Of a stretch of 64,000 nucleotides of DNA, positions 56,650-64,000 are shown piece by piece. The notes below the pieces were generated by a model that saw nothing but the letters and a program-made list of their open reading frames with translations, was not told where the DNA came from and searched no databases. Source of the DNA: Rhynchosporium graminicola (taxonomy: Eukaryota > Ascomycota > Leotiomycetes > Helotiales > Ploettnerulaceae); assembly GCA_900074885.1 (NCBI GenBank), contig FJUW01000036.1, positions 372,001 through 436,000 on the forward strand, written 5' to 3'. Each line of letters starts with the position of its first letter. The first letter of the stretch is position 1. The translations under genes were made by a program, and so were the position numbers.

Positions 56650-59600
56650 ATTGACAGGCTTGAATTTGCGTGAGCGGTGGCTTGGAAGACTTCAGTTTGG
56701 AGGAAGATGGATAGGAATGTGAGGGCATACAGCTCTTATTCATATACTCGAGTGGTATCAAACCTTTGGACTGTACAACGCAGGATAAATACTTCCAGGG
56801 GCTTACCTAACTAGGTAGGCTTGTCGATCTGGTTTGGCTCTAATATTGAGTTTGTAGGGCTGTGATGTCTAGGTTTACGTACGGCAGGGTACACCGCTCT
56901 AGTAGACTCCGAAGCCTATTGTACTTTGAACGAACACCACCTGACAAATAGCAACTAGCAGACAGGATACCTAGGTGCCCATAGGATCGATATCGCATCT
57001 CACATATTTGATTGATTGCCAAATGGCAAATGTTCACGTGACCTACATTACACACTTATCACACACCTACCTACTCTATCCCTCTGAGAAATTCGCTTGG
57101 AGACAATTCATTTGAAGTTTGCAATTCCCCCAACTTTCACCCCATAGTCCTCCATAACCTTCCAAACAATACTCCGTCTTAAAATTCACGAAACAATCTA
57201 GATCAGGCTTGCATCGATATGAATCGCCCGCTCATCTAAGCTCACAATAAGATAGGTGTAACCTAACCTAAAGAGGCGCGATCGGCAAGGACATCCCGTC
57301 AAGTTTTACCCCACAGACCTCCAAATAAGAACTCGTATTGAAGTAGAAGAAACAGAAGAAACAAATCATAGGGGGCTTCGCCTAGGTAAACTCTAAAATC
57401 TCGCCGAAGTAGTATATTTCTACCAGTAGAGATCCGGGCCGGCGGTTTCGGCCAGATATCGCTCTCGGCTCGGCTGCTTGTTTTTCTCGGCTTCGTTTCG
57501 CATGAGCACCAATGAGCTGCTGATAAACGTGGTCACTTTGGTTTGCTGTTTCCTAAAGGTTTGTCTGATTGAAGAATCTGAAAGTGCAACGCATGAAACA
57601 ATCATGCATTGAAATCTCACAACTGGTATCTCTTCATCTCCTGGTTTTTCCGAGCTTGCCAGCAGAGAACATGTCTTTGAACCTCCCGGCCGCTCTGTCC
57701 TTCGGGAATTTATAAAGTAAACAATACCTACCCGTAGCGCATTGCATATAGTCGATGAGCAAGCAGACGGGCACACTTCTCTTGGCATTTGTCACTATAT
57801 CCTGACGAGTATTTCTGCGCTTTGTTGTAAGATGTTGCTATCGCCACGCAGACCGCCACTCTGCCGCAAAATATCAATAAGTCAATCCTATACGCTATAG
57901 CTCTTCAAGCTCACTAGAAGCTCGGATCTGAGGATTTTGATCTAAAGCCTTATTCATAAAGAGAACAAGTGCTTGTAATATAGCTCTGGTAAGCAATCTC
58001 TACACTGCGAAATATCCATTCTAGAGTACCCCCAGCGAGGCTGCCCCGTCCGGTCCGCACATATAAATCCCTTGCCAGCTCAGAATCGTTTAAAAGAGGG
58101 ACGAGTCGATAACGCATGATTGAAGGTTTGACTTGTGATGTTTTATGGGTGTTTTCCGATCATGCGGTGTGACGGTGCCAGGAACAGGTGGCGACAAGCA
58201 AGAGCAGGGGACAGAGTCAGGATACGACACACACATATCACACCAAGACACACGCATATCGCTTTTTGTTTATTCGCTAAGCAATTGAAATTGATTTAGA
58301 GAAATACACTTGAAGACTTTAAAAAGTGACCAATTGGACTACGCAAATACCCACGAAAGAAAATTGAGAAGGGTGCGTCCGAGTCGATATAGTTACATAT
58401 TAATTATCGTTTATATAGTTAAATACATAAATCGTATGAGTTCTCATAGCTTCACAGGTGATTATGTCTTGCGGGACAGAAGAATTCGCTTGAATCCAGA
58501 CAGGTAGAATGGCATGATTGCCTGGTACGGGGTTGTTCTTCACATGCGAGTGTGCCTTGGTGACTCACGACCTTCCAATCGATTCCCAAAGACAGACTTT
58601 TGCCAGCACATTCAGCACCGAGGACCCGCTACTCTTGCTCTATATTCTAATAATACCGATCTGATTCACAATTAATCGAAGCTGATCTGTTGTATCGATT
58701 ACTCTTATACTATAGGTTGGGAAGCTGTGGTCATTTATTTCGGCACTAGCTGCTGGGCCTTTTTGACACAAGTGTTTCTATGGCTGGCACGTCGTCATTG
58801 TAAGATGCGCCTCAGAGTCCGACCCTCGAACGTCGGCAGACCTGAGTTCATGTAATGATAACAGCAACAACTATATTGGGGAAAGGATGCTTGTCTTCTA
58901 AGCACTGCACTATAGCACTTTATACGATGTCAAGACCCAATTGTGGGTACCTGTCGGGAAATACTCGTAGTCTCTTGCATATATGATCCTACTTTAAGCC
59001 ATAAATAAAGGTGACTCGCGCAAAGATATGATATATTGCACTGGTTCATCCAACTGTTTCCAGCCGAATTTCGCTTAATCTTTCATAGCCAGCTTATTAG
59101 TGTTGTCTTGCTTTAAGCTGGAACATCTTATCCACCTGCTTCCTAGCGTTTACGGAGTCGATCTCCGTAGATCCAAATGCAAGAGATGGCTGATCAAGTA
59201 AGACAGCAGAATCTCTCCTTTAATCGTCGGTTTCGCACTCCTATCAGACCCACCATCTACCTAACCACTCAACCACCGATAAATCTATGTTGAATGTCAA
59301 GAGTTCGCACCACAGACACCCTCCTTACGTCTATAGCAGCTCTGGTTGGAGCACAATTATGTTCCGATAATTATGCAATGCGCTGTGCTGTCCCTATATA
59401 CACCAGCAAATTCAAGGTGGTCGGCATACTTGGATGTATGAACATTGATTGAGCCCCATTGTCCGTACCGCATAAGATCGTTGCTTGATGATCTGCTTTA
59501 CTTCGAGGTAGGAGCGGCCAGTTTATGACATGTCCAGGCGATCTGATGTAAAGCTAGCCGCACACGTGTATTGGGTATATTTGCACGATGCCTTGATCAT

Positions 59601-59839
59601 TGGCATGAACAGACATATGCAGGCACATTTCCCGTCGAGACAACCAGCTGGTGCACGCACCGCCTGCCAATATCTCTTTGCCTCGGTGTTTCTCGTAAAG
59701 GCCGAGAAGTACTGCGCCAAAGTGATGAATAAGATTCATGCAACTCGCGAATTTTGATGTACCTAAAGATCTCGATACAGAACGCTAGACTCCCAGAAAG
59801 TATGTGAGACGATCAGCGTGTTCAAAGATTATTCAACTA
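56650..59839. other. Gene-free stretch before the AT-rich block
   Basis: About 3.2 kb in which I can support no gene. Frames at 57420-57788, 58310-58507 and 59523-59757 overlap each other on both strands and match nothing. Two segments share a loose repeat: CAACTTTCACCCCATAGTCC (about 57130) and CAAGTTTTACCCCACAGACC (about 57300). A small AACCTAACCTAA element lies near 57260. No convincing tRNA or 5S gene was found. Confidence 0.4.
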
Positions 59840-60571
59840 TTCAGAATATTAATCTAATCTAATCAATTAAACTAGATTAGAATTGAGTAGTAAATTAGTA
59901 GATTAATCAGATTAGATTAATCTGATTAATTGATTACTACTCAGATTAATGCCAAGACTCTCGGAAGAATCTAATTCCGTAGGCCGAAGTCGCCTGATTA
60001 GCTAGAAACTACGCTATAGAGTACCTCGGCAAAGATCAGTAGCTTAGTAATCGAAGATTCTAGTAGAATCTAGTACTCTCTTTGATATTTAATTAGTAAT
60101 CTATATTAATAATCTATATTATAAAGCTTGATTACAAATACTATATATTACTAATTATCAATTAGAAATCAATATTATTAATAATAATCAAAGAGCCTTC
60201 TAGAGATCTATTTTCAAGTATAAGATATACGATTCCCTCTTCAAAATATAACTTTCTTCTTTACTTAAATCATATTATATTATAACTAATACTATTACGA
60301 CCTAACTTATTATTATACTTAAATATAATAGCTTCTAAATCCTCTATTAGTCTAAATATAAAGCAAAATAGCAAAAATTTTACTTTAGATTTAGATACTA
60401 AGCCGAATATCTTTCGATTAGGCTATTATTCTAAGGTTCTAGACCCTCCTAAAGAAGACCCTTCTATATTAGAGAATTATAGAACTATTACTATTAAGTG
60501 TCTATATAGATACTGCAAGTAAGTTAACCTCTATATTATATAATATATAATAATTATACTAACAATAATAG
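59840..60571. other. AT-rich block with large imperfect palindrome, upstream of retroelement
   Basis: From about 59840 the sequence becomes strongly AT-rich with TA steps. The part at 59880-59960 is a large imperfect palindrome of AGATTAAT-like words. A stop-free stretch at about 60334-60522 (LDTKPNIFRLGYYSKVLDP) may be a scrap of another element that the retroelement entered. Confidence 0.4.
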
Positions 60572-61089
60572 TAAAATGTTATAACCCTTAGCTGCAACAG
60601 GTAACATAGCCCTGAGGCTCGGCAGGCAGATCAACCTACTTAGCTAGCTCTATACTGCACAGAGAAGCTATAGGTCATATGACGAAAGTCATATGCTGAA
60701 TTAGCCTATAGTTCCTGAATTAGATAATAATTCAGATAATTCAGATAATTTAATAGAACGAAAGTTCTATATATACTAGTACGTCTACTTACTAGATAGA
60801 AGCTTTATACTTAACTTAAATATAGTATCTTACTTATACTTAGTAACTTATAAAGATTACTAGACTTAATCTAGTAATAGTATCCCTACTTACCTAACTA
60901 ACCTCTTTCGCACTCTAGGACGAATACTACGCTCTACTATACGTTATACTTTAAGTACTATACTAATAAGTACTAGCGTATATATTAGATCAAGTAAGAT
61001 ATATCTATCTTAAGAAGCTCTTAGGGAGTACCTACTTTATTATTAATATCTAAAAGGATCGATATATCTACTACTCTAGTTAGAGAGAT

Positions 61090-61900
61090 CGATAAGAATA
61101 TTCGATATAAAAATATTAAAGCCTTTATAGGAGAACGTAATAAGCTTTAAGGATTTATACTCTAACTCCGACTCTATATTAAATTCAATAGTAACCGCTT
61201 TCGGTCCGATACTGAGATAGTCCTTTAAGTAGTTACCCTACTCGAAGGTAAAGCTTTAAATTAGATTAAAAGGTTTCTCGAGGACTACCTTATCTATAGT
61301 AATAAAGAAGGAGTTATTAACGCTAATAAAGCTAAGTAAACTACTATCGATATATTTACTATATAGGACAGATTCCTTAAAGAATTAAAAGCTAATTTTA
61401 GAGTTATAAACGAATAGAAGAAGGCAGAAAGAGCTATCGAAACTCTATAATAGAAGGGGTTAGTAACTACTTATACTAGGGACTTTCAGCGCTACTCTAC
61501 TCGCACCGAATAAGGTAATAAAGCACTTATATACGTATACTGAAAAGGTCTTAAGGACTTCGTTAAAGATAAGCTTATACGCTATAGAGCTAGGGTTACT
61601 ACCTTTAGCTAACTTATTAAAGCTATATATAAAATCGATAATAACTAGTATAAACGTAATATAGAGAAGAAAGGAAAGTTCGACCCTAACTATAAGCGAA
61701 TAAGCGAAAGAGGATTCAAGGGTAAAGTTAATTACTCTAGTTATAATAAATAAGACTATAGAGACCCTATAGAACTCGACGCTATACATAAGAAAGAATT
61801 ATTACTATAGTAGCGAATAAAATATATATAAGATCGCACTTATTTTAATTATAGAAAACTAGAATACCTCGTAAAGAACTATAAGAGTAGTTAAAGCAGA
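61090..61900 (+). pseudogene. Decayed gag of the gypsy element
   Basis: Reading through stops gives Gag-like peptide (IKAFIGERNKL, then LYIKFNSN, then LLEGKALN, then FLEDYL). It ends in a zinc-knuckle relic at 61841-61882 (YFNYRKLEYLVKNY). The spacing is exactly that of a CCHC knuckle, but the three Cys positions and the His position all read Tyr. Every change is explained by a single G-to-A or C-to-T transition. Confidence 0.75.
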
Positions 61901-62859
61901 GGAAAAAGATCCTAAGGTTATCTACTATAATAAGAACTTAATACTATTATCTAAGGGAGAGAGAGTTATAATAAACTAATAATATTATATACTAGCTATA
62001 TCTAAGAGGGACTAGAATTAGATAACAACTATATTAATATTAATCTAGATAATAAGAAGGAACTCCGCGAGGCTATAAATCGACTCGACGTCGAGAACTC
62101 AGGACCCGGTTCTAATATACTCTCCGAAGATAGCTCTAATAGATCAGAAATCACTTTTAAAAAAAATATACGACTTCTTATCGCTATAAGTAAGAAGAGT
62201 ATTAGGAAAGCTTATACTGAAGTAAAGGAAATCTTCGAAAATAGTATAATAGAAGTTATCGAGAAATCGCTACCTTATGATAATATAGAGTTAGAAGCTA
62301 TCTAATATTAGAAGGACTTAGCGAAAGTATACTTAGACTTATTAATACGAATTTATTATATACTCTAAGGATATAAGGATATACTAAGCGAAACCGAATA
62401 AGAGGTTCGACGCAGTTAGTAATACTAGGATACTATTAGAGAAAATATAAATTATATACTAACTATATAAATAAGACTAGTAGTTTATAGAAGATTACGA
62501 GAATAAGTAAAAGACGAACTCCGGAAAGTCGAAAAGAAGAACGATATATTATAGATTAATTACCTACGATACGCTGCACTTATATAGTCGTCTTACTAGA
62601 CTAACTTATATAACGTCTATCACGATAGAAAGGAGAACGCCGACTTTTAGCTCTAGAAACAGATACTAGTATTCTAGCTTATAGAAGATAATAATAATAT
62701 CTACTATATAGCCCTAGAAGTACTAGAGATATTAAAAAACTAGGAGGTCTCGGCGACAAAAGGCTATCGACAAGTAACTATAAAGAGCTTAGGAAGTTAT
62801 ATAATAAAGAACTTTATATAATAGGAAAAGGATAATAACTATTCCTAATAGTCTATTTC

Positions 62860-62920
62860 AGAGGATAAGCGCTCAGAGCTATAATAGATTCTAGAGCTAT
62901 AAGTAATTTTATAGATTATA
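62860..62920 (+). pseudogene. Decayed aspartic protease motif of the gypsy element
   Basis: IIDSRAISNFID at about 62881-62916 has the spacing of a retropepsin active site. The glycine of the D-S/T-G triad is replaced by Arg (GGA to AGA-type transition). Confidence 0.65.
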
Positions 62921-63469
62921 AGATAGTAGTAAACTATAAGTTCAGACTAGTTAAGAAAGAACTCCTATATTATCTATTCGCATTAGATAAGGATACTATC
63001 AGAAATAAGAATAGATATATAACTCTCTAAACTAATTAGTTAAATATAAAAACACTAAAAGGATATACTAAAGATATTAAGTTTAATATTATTAACTTAA
63101 GCGCTTATAAGTTAATACTTAGTATACTATAGTTAAAACTCTATAACTCTACTATCGACTAGTAGAAGGAGCGAATTATAATAAACTATTATTAGTATAA
63201 AAGCGACTATAAGGCACTTAAACAGGCAGACGATAACCCGAAGCGAGACGAGTTATATATAGCTCTCTCGACTAATAAGGACTAAACCTAGGCCTCTATA
63301 CTAAAGCGAATACTAGTAGCGTATAAGGATTATAAGTAACTTTTCCAGGAAAGTCCTAAGAACGAGGCCCTTCTATAGTACTAACTATAGGATCACGAGA
63401 TACCCCTAGAACTAGGAAAGACGCCTAGCTTCGAACTAATATACTAATAATCTATAGTAAAGTTAAAAA

Positions 63470-64000
63470 CCCTAAAGGAATATATAAATAATAACCTAGC
63501 GAAAGGTTTTATATAACTATCTACTTCATTAGCTGCGAGTCTAATACTCTTCGTTCCGAAGAAAGATAAGAAACTCCGCTTATATATTAATTATTATAAT
63601 ATTAATAGTATTATAATTAAGGATTATTACTTATTACCTCTAATAAATAAGCTATACGATCGACTATAAGAAGCTATTATATTCACGATACTAGATATAA
63701 GAGGAGTATATAACTTTATATAAATAAAACCTAGCGAAGAATAGAAAATAGCGTTCAGAATACGCTATAGCTTATATAAGTACTAAGTTATACTATTCGA
63801 GCTTACAAATATACTTACGTTATACTATTAGATAATTAATAACTAATTATATAAATACCTTAACGTTTTCGTAGTCGCTTACTTAGATAATATACTTATC
63901 TACTCTAAGATAAAGACCGAGTATATTCAATATATATATAAAGTACTTAAGAAACTTAAGAATACTAAGCTACTTCTTAAACTAGAGAAATACGAATTTC
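63470..64000 (+). pseudogene. Decayed reverse transcriptase of the gypsy element
   Basis: RT blocks are clear through several stops: LILFVPKKDKKLRLYINYYN, TILDIRGVYNFI, and the catalytic box at 63880-63891. The box reads YLDN instead of the expected YLDD (GAT to AAT transition). The frame continues to the window edge. Confidence 0.9.

Larger units (their letters stand above)
60572..64000 (+). mobile_element. RIP-degraded Ty3/gypsy LTR retrotransposon, truncated by window edge
   Basis: On the plus strand, gag, protease and reverse-transcriptase remnants appear in the order gag-PR-RT of Ty3/gypsy elements, all full of TAA/TAG stops. The texture is TA-rich with CA/TG depleted, as left by repeat-induced point mutation. 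A plausible LTR start is TGTTATAACCC at 60572 (TG end), but I could not define the LTR's right end or a primer-binding site. RNase H, integrase and the 3' LTR would lie beyond 64000. No part can be functional. Confidence 0.88.

Noticed and set aside
58800..58960. Possible tRNA-like segment
   Set aside because: Arms could not be paired into a cloverleaf and no GGTTCGAATCC-type T-loop is present.
61460..61789. Minus-strand 109-codon hydrophobic frame
   Set aside because: It is antisense to the decayed gag region; AT-rich antisense gives Ile/Leu/Phe-rich peptide by chance.
1..64000. CRISPR arrays, prokaryotic operons or ribosome-binding sites
   Set aside because: None seen; introns and gene families show the DNA is fungal nuclear.

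Overview
The window is nuclear DNA of a filamentous ascomycete. Genes are dense and lie on both strands. Most are split by 43-60 nt GT-AG introns, many with a CTAAC or CTGAC branch-point-like element. The gene set includes fungal-type SWC3, CAC2, a Rtc5-like TLDc protein, a SAT4-type rhodopsin-fold protein and a short tyrosinase. The right end holds a retroelement decayed in the style of repeat-induced point mutation (RIP), which suggests Pezizomycotina. Leotiomycetes is my guess from overall protein similarity and is not proven here.

Layout. 1-2.5 kb: non-coding, with two tetranucleotide microsatellites. 2.5-11 kb: membrane-anchored alpha/beta hydrolase (-), SWR1 subunit SWC3 (+), N-myristoyltransferase (-), second alpha/beta hydrolase (-). 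12-14.7 kb: intronless GH78 alpha-L-rhamnosidase (+). 15.3-16.2 kb: an unrecognised, apparently broken coding region. 16.8-21.6 kb: full-length ABCC transporter (-). 24.4-26.7 kb: CAF-1 subunit CAC2 (+). 27.8-29.1 kb: lysine-rich protein of unknown function (-). 29.1-32.8 kb: a gene-poor, repeat-bearing stretch with small terminal-inverted-repeat elements. 32.8-35.9 kb: secreted tyrosinase (+) converging on an SDR oxidoreductase (-). 37.9-45.5 kb: a compact housekeeping block of Rtc5-like TLDc protein (+), threonine deaminase (+), mitochondrial bL36 (+), LYRM2-like protein (-) and histone N-acetyltransferase NatD (+). 47-56.7 kb: Fic-domain protein (-), bZIP factor (-), SAT4-type membrane protein (-), secreted FAS1 protein (-). 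56.7-59.8 kb: no gene seen. From about 59.84 kb the composition becomes strongly AT-rich and a Ty3/gypsy retroelement full of stop codons runs off the right edge.

Functional links. Chromatin functions recur: SWC3 (H2A.Z deposition), CAC2 (H3-H4 deposition) and NatD (H4/H2A N-terminal acetylation). Two adjacent genes serve mitochondria (bL36m, LYRM2-like). N-myristoyltransferase and one probable substrate, the MGQGHS-starting Rtc5-like protein, are both present. The rhamnosidase, tyrosinase and FAS1 proteins fit plant-matter or host-surface biology.

Gene models were joined by eye from splice signals and family motifs. The most distinctive results are two GC-AG introns, one flanking an 8-nt microexon, whose use restores conserved enzyme motifs; a Fic protein with an atypical inhibitory motif; and a small TIR element family. 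I did not find a convincing wholly new system.
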